A DNA stretch of 64,000 nucleotides, from positions 169,396-233,395 of the forward strand of contig PNNN01000011.1 in NCBI GenBank assembly GCA_013824245.1, written 5' to 3'. The DNA is from Chlorobiaceae bacterium. GTDB lineage: Bacteria > Bacteroidota > Ignavibacteria > UBA10030 > SZUA-254. Below, piece by piece: positions 37,380-46,264 of the stretch (within the stretch, counting starts at the first letter, position 1; the number at the start of each line of letters is the position of its first letter). Below the pieces are notes generated by a model. That model saw only the letters and a list, made by a program, of their open reading frames with translations. It was not told where the DNA came from and made no database searches. The position numbers and the translations under genes are program-made.

Positions 37380-37437
37380 ACGAACTCCTTGATTATTGAA
37401 AATTGAAAATTTATTTTTTATTCTTTCATTAGTGCTG

Positions 37438-37482
37438 ACCCCTTTTGTGTTTCCCCCTTTATAAGGGGGAATTAAAAGGGGT
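37438..37482. repeat. Palindromic intergenic repeat
   Basis: Nested inverted repeat: outer ACCCCTTTT with AAAAGGGGT, inner TTCCCCCTT with AAGGGGGAA. It lies between the M28 peptidase stop (37491) and the next gene on the same strand. There is no U-tract, so it is listed as a palindromic repeat, although it could act as a terminator or mRNA stabiliser. Confidence 0.45.
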
Positions 37483-37490
37483 AGTGAAAA

Positions 37491-39083
37491 TTAAAAAAGA
37501 GTTTTGGAATCGACTAATTTATATTTTTTATCATCATTCGCTATCCGCCATGCGGTTCGGAATACGAGCTGCGCTGCTTTTGCCGCTTTTTCTAAATTGA
37601 TTGTCTCAGGTTCATCGCTAACTTTGTGAAGATCGGAATGCAAACCGGAATGATAAAATAGAAACGGAATCTTTTTCTTTTGGAAACTCATGTGATCGCT
37701 TCCACCCTGAAGTTTCTCCTCATCAACAAGTGTGAATCCGATTTCTTTATTTTCTTCTTCATTGATTTGGGCAAGGTCCGGACAAGCCGCCTCGCTTACC
37801 ATGTACAATGAATCGATCCCATTACGTCCAACCATATCGATGTTGAGCATCGCTACTGTTTGATCGAGAGGGAAGAGCGGCTTATTCACGTACGATCGTG
37901 AACCCATCAACCCCTTTTCTTCACCTGTGAACGCAATAAAAAGTACACTTCGTTTTGGTTTTTGATTCATCGCACTGAATGCCTGTGCAACTGCAATTAC
38001 TGCACTTGTGCCTGAGGCGTTATCATCCGCACCGTTGAAAATGTAATCAACAGTGTCGGCGTGCTGTTTCATATACCCGACATGATCGTAATGTCCACCG
38101 ATGATTAGAATTTCGTCTTTAAGTTTCGGATCGCTTCCTTCGAGGTAGCCAATTACATTCTGGCTTGATTTATCTTCGACGGTTATGGAAGTTTTTAAAG
38201 ATACTGTTGCATTTTCAATAACGAATGAATGCGGCTGCATTGTGCTGTCGATTTGTGACTGAATTTCCTTTAGTTTATCAACATCACCGAAAAGGTTTGC
38301 TATTACTTCTTCACCAACTTGTACCACGGGGACTTTCTTAATTTCATCATCAATCAGAACGGTAGGTAATGCATCTTTCGGCAATGTTTTAGAGAGCGAG
38401 GGCCAGGGAAATCCGCGCGGTGTAAGCGAGGTGTGATTTAGCGGATCGGTTGCGATTAAAACGCCAACCGCACCATGAGCGATAGCGTTCTTTACTTTTT
38501 GGCTAACATTAGAGTGTTCAGTTTCATCAATTCCTTTAAAAACAGAATTAGAATCGTTCTCCTGTGGCTCATGCTTTAAAATAAATACGATCTTGCCATT
38601 TGCATCGATATCTTTATAATCATCATACTTATAATCAGGGGCAGTGATACCATAACCGACAAATACAACTTGCCCATTGACTTCTTGATTACCTGTCATA
38701 TCGAATGGTGTAAATTCCGTTTTAATCTTAAACGAAATCTCACCGCCATCTTTGGAAATTTTCAGATGATTATCTTGAGCTAAGCTGATTATGCCGAGAC
38801 CGACTTTCTGAAAGTAACTTCCGTTTACCGTCTGCAAGCCGGATGATTTAAAAACACCTGCAATATAATTTGCCGCTGAGTCAATCTCAGGGCTTGGTGT
38901 GTTTCTTCCTTTCATTGAATCGGAAGCGAGCGTGAAGATATGTTGCTTCATCAGTTCAGGTGTGATAATCTTATCTGCGACTGAATTCGAACTTTTAAAT
39001 CCAAGATGAGCGCAACTAAATAGAAACAGTGAAAGTGTTATCAGGAAAAGATTTCGGGCGATGCTTTTCTTCTTATTTGACAT
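37491..39083 (-). CDS. M28-family aminopeptidase, lipoprotein with PA domain
   Basis: 530 residues from ATG 39083 (MSNKKKSIARNLFLITLSL). The frame runs on to 39158 but that adds residues before the lipoprotein signal. The lipobox is LFSCAH. A protease-associated (PA) insertion (about 130-300, DANGKIVFILKHEP and AIAHGAVGVLIATDP) precedes the M28 zinc-peptidase core with GGHYDHVGYM, NGADDNASGTSAVI (bridging Asp), AFTGEEKGLMGS (catalytic Glu pair) and SDHMSFQKKKIPFLFYHSG. It should cleave peptides outside the cytoplasm with two zinc ions. Confidence 0.92.
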   Translation of the reverse strand: MSNKKKSIARNLFLITLSLFLFSCAHLGFKSSNSVADKIITPELMKQHIFTLASDSMKGRNTPSPEIDSAANYIAGVFKSSGLQTVNGSYFQKVGLGIISLAQDNHLKISKDGGEISFKIKTEFTPFDMTGNQEVNGQVVFVGYGITAPDYKYDDYKDIDANGKIVFILKHEPQENDSNSVFKGIDETEHSNVSQKVKNAIAHGAVGVLIATDPLNHTSLTPRGFPWPSLSKTLPKDALPTVLIDDEIKKVPVVQVGEEVIANLFGDVDKLKEIQSQIDSTMQPHSFVIENATVSLKTSITVEDKSSQNVIGYLEGSDPKLKDEILIIGGHYDHVGYMKQHADTVDYIFNGADDNASGTSAVIAVAQAFSAMNQKPKRSVLFIAFTGEEKGLMGSRSYVNKPLFPLDQTVAMLNIDMVGRNGIDSLYMVSEAACPDLAQINEEENKEIGFTLVDEEKLQGGSDHMSFQKKKIPFLFYHSGLHSDLHKVSDEPETINLEKAAKAAQLVFRTAWRIANDDKKYKLVDSKTLF

Positions 39084-39201
39084 GGTTTTGAGGGTATTAT
39101 AATTTTTGTATGGAGAAAATATATCGTAAATACGAAGGAATGTCAAATGATGTTTCAACAGCTTAACTGCAAAGCTCGCGAAGTAAACGCGAAAAGCGGC
39201 C

Positions 39202-39238
39202 GCCTGCCAAAGTCCCGCTTGCGGGACGGCGGGCAGGC
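39202..39238. repeat. GC-rich compound palindrome
   Basis: Outer arms GCCTGCC (39202-39208) and GGCAGGC (39232-39238), inner arms GTCCCGC and GCGGGAC. It stands out against the AT-rich surroundings. A degenerate relative is at 43121-43175, and another GCCTGC-containing hairpin is at 49981-50010. Confidence 0.5.
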
Positions 39239-39293
39239 AGAGATGTAAATTCTTTATGCCATTTTCTTTTTCAATCTTTGCTCTTGCGATAAG

Positions 39294-40787
39294 CTAACTT
39301 GTGCCATGTAATAGTTTTTCAAGGAGAGAAGAGATGGAAATTAAGGAAATGGTAGATTTCTTGTCGGACATAGCATAGGGAAGAACAAGCATGTCTTTGT
39401 GAATGAGCGCCCCGCAAGTGTAAACAACATTAGGAACATAACCTGATCGGTTGGTCTCTGTCCAATGAATGAGTGGCTCCCTTAAACGTCCAATAATTTT
39501 GGAAGGATTTTTTTTGTCTAGAAGAATTGCGCCTATAGAATATTGCCGAAAAGATCCGACACCATGAGTAAGAAGAAGCCAACCATGCTCGGTTTCAATT
39601 GGTGAACCGCAGTTTCCAATCTGCATGAATTCCCATGGATAAGATGGCTTCATAAGCGGCACGGATTCATGCCAAAAATGAATATTATCGGAGTACATCA
39701 AAAAAAGGTTCTCATTATCCTGACGAGATATCATGGCGTAGCGACCATGTATCTTGCGGGGGAACAGTGCCAATCCTTTATTTACGGCTGCGCTCCCGTT
39801 CAGTGTAATCATTTTAAAATGCTCAAAATTTTCCGTTTCAATCAATTGAGGAAGTATTGCTTTGCCGTCATATGCAGTGTATGTAGCGTAGTATTTCTTA
39901 TTTCCATCATCGTCGGTAAAAAGAACAAATCGCGCATCCTCAATGCCGTTCTGTTCACTGGGAGAGATCGGGAATATGACCCGTTCCGATAGGGAAATGG
40001 AAGGATCGAAGTGCGCCTCATAGTTGCATTGAGCAAGCCAGAGGATTTTGTCGAAAGTAAGTTTATCATTTTGAGATATTGGATGATGGTCGAATATCCA
40101 AGCTTTTAGTTTTTCCTGCAATTCATCAATTGTGAATTGATCTGAAAGGGACACTAAAACGGAATTGGTGAAGACGTTGTCAATATCCATTTCACGTATT
40201 TTCTTGGCGAAACATACCTTCTCGTATAATGTATTCGGTTTCATCTCTGCAGTAGAGGCGTAACCATGAATCTCATCGATTGAAATATTATAATTTGCGT
40301 CGATATATCCGGAACAGAATGTCAAAGATGAAATATGTCCTTCTCCTGTCGCCCGCAAAGACATGATAAAACGGAGAGAGCCGGGAGGCAGTCCCGACTG
40401 GTCGGGGTGTGGAACGATTGAAGGATTGAAAAGGGCGGCTGATTCAAATGAGTATTCTGCTAAAAAGAATGAGCCAATAAGGAGTCTTCGTTCTCTCGAA
40501 GGCAATACATCTGAAGGTATAAACTGGCGTATGAAGGCAAATTGACGCTCCAGAAGAACCTCAAAATTATGATGCCGATGTGAAAACTTTTCAACTACAC
40601 TCTTCAGTTCTTTCTGTACATCCGACTCATCAAGAGACAACACTCGTGAAATAATCCGTTCGACTCGCAACTCCTTAAAAGGAATATGCGAGCGCGCAAT
40701 GACTCGTTGGTTATCAGGTGCCAGAATAATGCCCGTATCTTTTACAAGTATGGGTGAGGATTCCTGTGAAGTATTATTTTTAATCAT
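39294..40787 (-). CDS. GH130-type glycoside phosphorylase/hydrolase
   Basis: 497 residues, longer than the ~330-390 of many GH130 members. The five-bladed propeller of the C-terminal part carries family motifs: NGIEDARFVLFTDDDG, YYATYTAYDG, KGLALFPRKIHGRYAMISR, GNCGSPIETEHGWLLLTHGVG. GH130 enzymes phosphorolyse or hydrolyse beta-mannosides. Which reaction this one performs cannot be told without the phosphate-site residues being checked in an alignment. The first ~150 residues are an extra helical region (RIISRVLSLDESDVQKELKS). Its start overlaps the stop of the GT4 gene by four bases, so the two are co-translated. Confidence 0.85.
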   Translation of the reverse strand: MIKNNTSQESSPILVKDTGIILAPDNQRVIARSHIPFKELRVERIISRVLSLDESDVQKELKSVVEKFSHRHHNFEVLLERQFAFIRQFIPSDVLPSRERRLLIGSFFLAEYSFESAALFNPSIVPHPDQSGLPPGSLRFIMSLRATGEGHISSLTFCSGYIDANYNISIDEIHGYASTAEMKPNTLYEKVCFAKKIREMDIDNVFTNSVLVSLSDQFTIDELQEKLKAWIFDHHPISQNDKLTFDKILWLAQCNYEAHFDPSISLSERVIFPISPSEQNGIEDARFVLFTDDDGNKKYYATYTAYDGKAILPQLIETENFEHFKMITLNGSAAVNKGLALFPRKIHGRYAMISRQDNENLFLMYSDNIHFWHESVPLMKPSYPWEFMQIGNCGSPIETEHGWLLLTHGVGSFRQYSIGAILLDKKNPSKIIGRLREPLIHWTETNRSGYVPNVVYTCGALIHKDMLVLPYAMSDKKSTISLISISSLLEKLLHGTS

Positions 40788-43060
40788 TCTAAAATTGGCT
40801 CCTTAAGACTTTCTATTATGTTCGTAATATTTGTCATTTCATATAGAGAGAGAAGAAATGCGAGAGTCGATTCGGCGCCTTGATTCCGATTTACCCTATC
40901 CACATGAAGCCCGTCATAACAACCGCCATTTGCCGGTTCGTAAAGCGGAATTCCCAAATCGTTAGCTCCAAGAAACCAATTGAATGCTTTTTCAGCTTCA
41001 TTATGCCAATGCTTGTCTTTCGTTGTGATGTATGCCTCCAGACAGGCTGAAATGGTTGAATATGCCTCTATTGGCTGTTGATCAAAAACGGGCTTGGAAC
41101 TACCGCGTTCAAATATCTTATCCGTACCAACGGGCTGAAAATGACCTCGAGAAGAAGTCTGCAGAGTAGTCAGCCAATGCAATGAATCAATCCCGCTTTT
41201 GAGTATTTTTTCATTGGCGAGACCCCGTCCGCTGACAATAAGTGCATGGGGAATTTTAGCATTATCGTAACTCAAAACTGGTTCAAACCATTTCCATTCA
41301 GCGCTGCTGTTCTCATCATAAAGTCTCATAAGCTTTGTGGAAAGCACTTCCAAACTGTTGCGGGCAAACCTATCGCCCGGGAAACGCTGTTGATATTCAT
41401 AGGCGCCAATCAACGCAAAAGCCCATGCCCGAGGCGAGGAAAATGAAGATATAGGTGTAAGGGCTTGCTCGAAAATCTCTGCCGCCATTTGAGTGAAGCC
41501 TTCATTCTTGGATCGGCTAATGCAGGTTCCGAGAGCCCATACTGCCCTGCCATGGCTATCCTCAGAAAAATTTTCATCTGCCCATGTACGCCGAAAGGTG
41601 AGAAAATTCCTGAATCGTGCGGATTTTTCATCCCATGCATATCTCACGAAACCGAGAAAACGACTTGTAAGGTCATTAAGTCTCAAGGAATTTATTGTGC
41701 CGAGATTCTCAAGGAGTACGGTCAGAATCAGCGCTCTTGAATTATCGTCCGTGCAATATCCTTCAGCGAAGTTAGGAACATTATGCAGCGCATGCTGAAA
41801 TATTCCTATGGAATCGGTCATTCGCAAGAAATGATCAAGTTTGATGTCAGGTAAAATGAGCGGCTGTTCATTAAGAGGTCGCATTGAGATTTTTCTTTGC
41901 ATGACGGAGGGCCGTTTTTGACGTGCCTCTTCAAATAGGTTGCCGTATTGCTGCGCCACTTTGTTCCATGTCATTTCACGGCCAAGCAGATAAGCATTCT
42001 TGCGCATAGAATGACGTTCAACTTCATTCTGAATCAGTCTTGTAATTGCTTGGGTTATGGAGTCTGAATCTCTAAATGGCACAAGAATGCCCCTCCCGTC
42101 TGCAAGCAACTCTTGAGCATGCCAGAATGGTGTTGATATTACAGCATTACCTGCGCCGAAAGAATAGGCGAGCGTTCCCGATGTAATTTGAGTTTCTTCA
42201 AGATATGGGGTAATGTAAATATCGGCAAGCGCAATGAGTTCCTTAAGCTCTTCTATGGAAACAAATTTATTATGAAAGATGACATGCCCCTTCACATCAA
42301 GTTCATCTGCAAGACGCTGTAGTGAAAGCCGGTATTTCTCGCCCTCATGCCTAAGCAGATTCGGGTGTGTAACTCCGGCAACCAAGTAAACGACATTGGG
42401 GTGAAGCTTGATGACATCCGGGAGCGACTGTAGTACGACTTCGATGCCTTTGCTGGGAGAAAGCAAGCCAAAAGTAAGAAGAACTATTTTGCCTTCGACG
42501 CCATATTGATCCTTATAAAAACTTGGATCGATGAATGACACATCGGGTATTCCGTGCGGTATCAGACGAACTTTGTCTTGAGGTGTTTTATATACATCGT
42601 GGATAATTTCGGCGCCTTTCTGAGACATGACAACCACATAATCAGATATCGTAAGCAGTTCATCCATAACACGGCGCTGTTGAATATTTGGATTTTTCAG
42701 TATGGTGTGAAGTGTTGTTATCAGGGGCATTTTCTGGTTGCGTAACAATGATAGAATATAAGCACCCGCTTTTCCACCAAAAATTCCGTATTCGTGTTGG
42801 AGACACACGATATCGATGTCGTTGAGATTCAAAAAGTCGGCGGCAGCTTTGTAGGTATCGATATCCTGCTCCTTTATCTCAAAACGAACACGTTCGGGGT
42901 ATTCATAGCCCTCTTCAATATCGGTTATGGGAATAGCAAAACATTGGACGCCGGGATTCATTGCCGAGAAAGACTCACAAAGATCCGTTGTGAAAGTAGC
43001 TATTCCGCATTGGCGAGGAAGGTAATTGCCGATGAAGGCGACTTTCTTAATATTTTTCAT
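40784..43060 (-). CDS. GT4 glycosyltransferase with C-terminal glycosidase-like helical domain
   Basis: 758 residues in two parts. Residues about 1-380 are a GT-B glycosyltransferase family 4: IGNYLPRQCGIATFTTDL at the start, LTFGLLSPSKGIEVVLQSLP, and AYSFGAGNAVISTPFWHAQE in the nucleotide-sugar region. Residues about 400-750 are alpha-helical with repeated motifs (FSEDSHGRAVWALG, QPIEAYSTISACLEAY, NRNQGAESTLAFLLSLYEM) like the (alpha/alpha) toroids of glycoside hydrolases. A good AAGGAG ribosome site precedes ATG 43060. Paired with the overlapping GH130 gene it should build or recycle a mannose-containing oligosaccharide; donor and acceptor are unknown. Confidence 0.85.
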   Translation of the reverse strand: MKNIKKVAFIGNYLPRQCGIATFTTDLCESFSAMNPGVQCFAIPITDIEEGYEYPERVRFEIKEQDIDTYKAAADFLNLNDIDIVCLQHEYGIFGGKAGAYILSLLRNQKMPLITTLHTILKNPNIQQRRVMDELLTISDYVVVMSQKGAEIIHDVYKTPQDKVRLIPHGIPDVSFIDPSFYKDQYGVEGKIVLLTFGLLSPSKGIEVVLQSLPDVIKLHPNVVYLVAGVTHPNLLRHEGEKYRLSLQRLADELDVKGHVIFHNKFVSIEELKELIALADIYITPYLEETQITSGTLAYSFGAGNAVISTPFWHAQELLADGRGILVPFRDSDSITQAITRLIQNEVERHSMRKNAYLLGREMTWNKVAQQYGNLFEEARQKRPSVMQRKISMRPLNEQPLILPDIKLDHFLRMTDSIGIFQHALHNVPNFAEGYCTDDNSRALILTVLLENLGTINSLRLNDLTSRFLGFVRYAWDEKSARFRNFLTFRRTWADENFSEDSHGRAVWALGTCISRSKNEGFTQMAAEIFEQALTPISSFSSPRAWAFALIGAYEYQQRFPGDRFARNSLEVLSTKLMRLYDENSSAEWKWFEPVLSYDNAKIPHALIVSGRGLANEKILKSGIDSLHWLTTLQTSSRGHFQPVGTDKIFERGSSKPVFDQQPIEAYSTISACLEAYITTKDKHWHNEAEKAFNWFLGANDLGIPLYEPANGGCYDGLHVDRVNRNQGAESTLAFLLSLYEMTNITNIIESLKEPILE

Positions 43061-43120
43061 AATACTCCTTTACAATATCAATTTCGATACTTCAATATAC
43101 ACTATCTTTCCTTAAAACGT

Positions 43121-43175
43121 CTGCCTGCTCGCCGATGTTTGTAGAGTTGTCCGCGACAAGCTTGCGGAAGGCAGG
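43121..43175. repeat. Degenerate GC-rich palindrome
   Basis: GCCTGC near the left end and GCTTGCGGAAGGCAGG at the right, with GTCCGC/GCGGA inner matches. It shares the CTTGCGG...GGCAGG pattern of the palindrome at 39202-39238 but is more diverged, suggesting an old copy of the same family. Confidence 0.35.
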
Positions 43176-43189
43176 TTTGGGCGTGGGTT

Positions 43190-43231
43190 GTTGTTAAAAA
43201 TAAAATCCCCTCTCCCGGATTGAGAGAGGGG
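43190..43231 (-). terminator. Intrinsic terminator of the M2 peptidase gene
   Basis: On the minus strand CCCCTCTC pairs with GAGAGGGG (43207-43231), followed by ATTTTATTTTT (down to about 43196). It begins 24 bases beyond the peptidase stop codon. Stem plus U-tract make a convincing Rho-independent terminator. Confidence 0.75.
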
Positions 43232-43255
43232 ACTAATTGGCGAAAGTTAATCCGG

Positions 43256-44938
43256 TTACTTCCCCACAAACTCTTCGGCAAAATATTTCGCAGTCAACCC
43301 TTCGCCTGTTGCGTGCTTCAATAAATCATTCCACTGATACTTAGCGCCGGGCATGAATATTTTCTGCTTCAGGTAATCTCCGATCTCCGGCTTACCTGCA
43401 AATGAAATTTCAGCAAACGCGTTTTGTTTCTCAACTGTCCGTACGATAGTGTTCATTATCTGAGATGCGGCAAGCTCACCGAGTGTGTAGTTATGATAGT
43501 AGCATGGATATTGAGCAAGATGAATTTTTGCCGCCCAATCGGGTTCGTTTCGGTTTTCAGGTCGCTTGACGAATTGATACTCTTCAACTAAATCCCACCA
43601 CAACTTATTCAAATCCTGATCCGGATTCTGATACATTGCACGCTCGAATCGCACCATCACCTGCGACCATCGTGTGAATGCCAGTTGTGTCATTCTTAAA
43701 TTTTCTTGGACTTCTTTGCGAAGTGCTTCTTTTTCTTTCTCGTCCAAGCCAACCATAGCTTGCAGCCAATCTACGTTGTATGATTGCCTGCCCATTAAAT
43801 TTGCGATTGCTTCGGTTGTGAATGTGTGCGCTTCAATCCTCAAGAGAAATGGAAGTTCGCGGTTTACATTTTTCGAGTACACTCCATGCCCGAGTTCGTG
43901 CAGTAATGTTCCCATCCATTCATGGTTGTCGGTGATGTTGCACATTGTCCGCACATCGCCAAGCCGGTCGATGTCGTTGCAGAAAGCATGCTGGTACTTT
44001 CCTTTGCGCGGGTAGAGGTCGCTGTTCTTTAGAATATCTTCCACGGGCAGATTTATACCTTTGTAGAAAGCCGTTCCAAGCTCAACAACATTTTTACCTT
44101 TGAAGAATTTGTCAAGATCGACTGTACCTGCTTCAGAAATTTCCTGGAAGAACGGATTCACATAATGCCATGGCATCAACTTCTCGGACTTTGTTCCGAA
44201 TATTTTAGCAATAGATGCATCAAGCTCCGACTTCAATTGTTTGAACGGCTCATCGGTCAGTTGCTTTAGCTCATCGAATACTTTGATGACATCGTCTGCA
44301 TTCTGCTCGTCGGTCGCAAGCGCCATAACGTAATAGTTATCGAAGCCAAGCTGCTTTGCCGCCTGATTGCGTAACTTAACTAACTCGATAACCAACGGTG
44401 CAACCTCGCGCCCAACTTGCTTGCTGGCTTCCCAAGCATGTTTGCGCTTCACGGTATTTCGTTCGTCTTTCAGCATAGCGCGTAAATCGTTATCGGCGTA
44501 TTCTTTTCCGTCTATCTTTCCGCGGAAGTTGTTGAACTTTTCGGATATTGCCGCCTGCTTCTCAACCATCTGCCGCATCAGTGTTGTGTCGATCTGATTT
44601 TTGAGATAATTGTTGTAGAGAACGATAAGCTGTCGCTGGAGAAGAGTATCTTTGATTGTTCCTTTTTCTTTCAATTCTTTGAGGAATGAATACTCTGTTT
44701 TGTTAGAGCGGATTTTTTTGATTTCTATTTCGACGGCGGCAGATTCATCGTAAAATTTCTTTTCGCCTGTTGCGTTTGCTTGCCAGTCGGCAAGGTTCTG
44801 CGTTTTCATCAACGGCTCGACAGTTTTGAGATGATTAGTGATAAACTCACGCAGCTTCTGCTCGTCCGTTGGCGCAGGGGAGCAGGAGAGGAGTGAGAGA
44901 ATAATTGGAATAATGGATATAAGAAGAATGGATTTCAT
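43256..44938 (-). CDS. M2-family (ACE-like) zinc metallopeptidase, lipoprotein
   Basis: 560 residues. A lipoprotein signal (IIPIILSLLSCSPAP, Cys near 19) is followed by an all-helical body. The zinc motif HELGH near residue 349 (TLLHELGHGVYSK) and the downstream EAHTFTTEAIANL (third ligand Glu) identify a gluzincin of the M2/M3-like fold; the wider pattern fits bacterial M2 dipeptidyl carboxypeptidases. It should remove dipeptides from C-termini at the cell envelope. With the M24 and M28 genes it makes a third exported peptidase within 10 kb. A terminator follows. Confidence 0.85.
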   Translation of the reverse strand: MKSILLISIIPIILSLLSCSPAPTDEQKLREFITNHLKTVEPLMKTQNLADWQANATGEKKFYDESAAVEIEIKKIRSNKTEYSFLKELKEKGTIKDTLLQRQLIVLYNNYLKNQIDTTLMRQMVEKQAAISEKFNNFRGKIDGKEYADNDLRAMLKDERNTVKRKHAWEASKQVGREVAPLVIELVKLRNQAAKQLGFDNYYVMALATDEQNADDVIKVFDELKQLTDEPFKQLKSELDASIAKIFGTKSEKLMPWHYVNPFFQEISEAGTVDLDKFFKGKNVVELGTAFYKGINLPVEDILKNSDLYPRKGKYQHAFCNDIDRLGDVRTMCNITDNHEWMGTLLHELGHGVYSKNVNRELPFLLRIEAHTFTTEAIANLMGRQSYNVDWLQAMVGLDEKEKEALRKEVQENLRMTQLAFTRWSQVMVRFERAMYQNPDQDLNKLWWDLVEEYQFVKRPENRNEPDWAAKIHLAQYPCYYHNYTLGELAASQIMNTIVRTVEKQNAFAEISFAGKPEIGDYLKQKIFMPGAKYQWNDLLKHATGEGLTAKYFAEEFVGK

Positions 44939-44972
44939 AGAATAGCTCCGGGTGAATAATTGTCGAATATAA

Positions 44973-45167
44973 TTATTTTTTATTTTTTGACGCTAATTCA
45001 ATTTGGGATAGAGAATTAGATATTATTTCATACCAATTCAAGTTATCCTCGACAGATTTCTTTACAATTTCAATTTCTGCATCGTTTAATTCTCTGTCTA
45101 TCTCTTCGAGTGCTACATTCTGAAAATCTTCGACAGTTAGTTTGTAGAGTGTTTTGTTTTTGTTCAT
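44973..45167 (-). CDS. Small acidic protein downstream of the HNH nuclease
   Basis: 64 residues: MNKNKTLYKLTVEDFQNVA, then an acidic helix (EEIDRELNDAEIEIVKKSVED) and a lysine tail. The ATG at 45167 has AAGGAAT upstream at about 8 bases. It lies 17 bases after the stop of the HNH nuclease gene on the same strand, so the two are probably co-transcribed. It has no domain I recognise. Size, charge and position would fit an inhibitor or antitoxin-like partner, but that is inference only. Confidence 0.6.
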   Translation of the reverse strand: MNKNKTLYKLTVEDFQNVALEEIDRELNDAEIEIVKKSVEDNLNWYEIISNSLSQIELASKNKK

Positions 45168-45184
45168 GATTTATATTCCTTAAT

Positions 45185-46078
45185 TTAACGAGAAAATATA
45201 TTTTCACGATGCCAGGCAATCGCATTTTGATGTGGATAGATTTCTTCTCTGTTTGGTAATAGAATCTTAGAATTTCTACTTGAGAAAATCCTAATGACAT
45301 TATCGTTTCCCATTAATCCGAATTTTGATGGTAGAGAATTTATCTTTGTTGATATAATAATTGTGAAATCATTTTGCAGGGTAAACCAGCCGGTATCGAA
45401 GATCCAATGATGAAGACGGCATAAAGAAAGACCATTCCAAATATCATCTTTGCCCATTGAACTACTAGGGACAATATGGGCTGCTTCAACTTCCCAAAAC
45501 CGAGTGTCTGGTGAATTAATTTTCAACCCACAAAAAGCACATTTGTAATCATATGCTTCAATGACGGCTTGTCGAAACCCCCTATTCCTCATTGCTGATT
45601 CTGTTGTTACTTTTGTAATTTTCTTTTCTTTATCAAATGGATTATAATTTTTGGGTCTTGTCGCTTGAGTAATTTTTCTGATGTATTTTTGTAGTTCAAA
45701 AGATTTAGTGGGAAGAAATTCTTTTTGTGATTCTGGAATATTTGAAAGTTTCAATGCTTCACTAAACCCATCTTCGGTAAGCATCCATTCTTTTTTATTA
45801 GTGAGATGAAATGTTGACTTTGGTCTTGAAACTAAGTTATTCTTTGCTAATGATTCGGCGGCCCGATATAAGAGACGGTGCCATAGCGGTGATTTAACAA
45901 TTCTATCTTCTTTGTAATATTTACGTTCTAATAATATTGTTCGTTGTTTTTGACTTAAATCAAATGTATCTGCTATTTCATTAACAATTTCTTCACCCTT
46001 AGCAAATTCTTTAATTACTCCATTATGATTAAATAAAGTTTTTAACAATGCTTGCTCGACTGCTTTTCGAGTCGGCAT
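45185..46078 (-). CDS. Mrr_N-like winged helix + HNH endonuclease
   Basis: 297 residues from ATG 46078, which has GGAGGA 7 bases upstream; the frame extends 12 residues further to 46114. Residues about 1-110 resemble the Mrr N-terminal winged-helix domain (PTRKAVEQALLKTLFNHNG, SPLWHRLLYRAAESLAKNNL, KEWMLTEDGFSEALK). Residues about 175-250 are an HNH nuclease of the HNH_2 kind: YDYKCAFCGLK, EVEAAHIVPSS, NGLSLCRLHHWIFD. Such fusions are typical of restriction-like, possibly modification-dependent, enzymes. No methyltransferase is adjacent, which argues for a modified-DNA target or an orphan. A small acidic gene follows. Confidence 0.8.
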   Translation of the reverse strand: MPTRKAVEQALLKTLFNHNGVIKEFAKGEEIVNEIADTFDLSQKQRTILLERKYYKEDRIVKSPLWHRLLYRAAESLAKNNLVSRPKSTFHLTNKKEWMLTEDGFSEALKLSNIPESQKEFLPTKSFELQKYIRKITQATRPKNYNPFDKEKKITKVTTESAMRNRGFRQAVIEAYDYKCAFCGLKINSPDTRFWEVEAAHIVPSSSMGKDDIWNGLSLCRLHHWIFDTGWFTLQNDFTIIISTKINSLPSKFGLMGNDNVIRIFSSRNSKILLPNREEIYPHQNAIAWHRENIFSR

Positions 46079-46221
46079 TTTCAATTCCTCCAGCATTTTT
46101 CTTTCGTAGCTCATCTCAATATCATAAGACTGTTAATAATCCGTCAGTTATTTGTGGGCTTTCCCAGTCATATAAATAGTAAAAAAAGTAGAATAAACCA
46201 AGAAAATTAACCTTCATGTTC

Positions 46222-46262
46222 GCGGGTCTCCGCCGAAAAGATGGCGGATAAAGGTGACCCGC
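46222..46262. repeat. GC-rich palindrome after the DUF255 gene
   Basis: Outer arms GCGGGTC (46222-46228) and GACCCGC (46256-46262), inner arms CCGCC and GGCGG. It starts two bases beyond the stop of the DUF255 gene on the minus strand. There is no U-tract. It could stabilise the 3' end or belong to the same GC-rich palindrome set as 39202-39238. Confidence 0.45.
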
Positions 46263-46264
46263 TA

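Noticed and set aside
37438..37482. Intrinsic terminator after the M28 peptidase gene
   Set aside because: The stem is good but no U-tract follows on either strand; recorded as a palindromic repeat instead.
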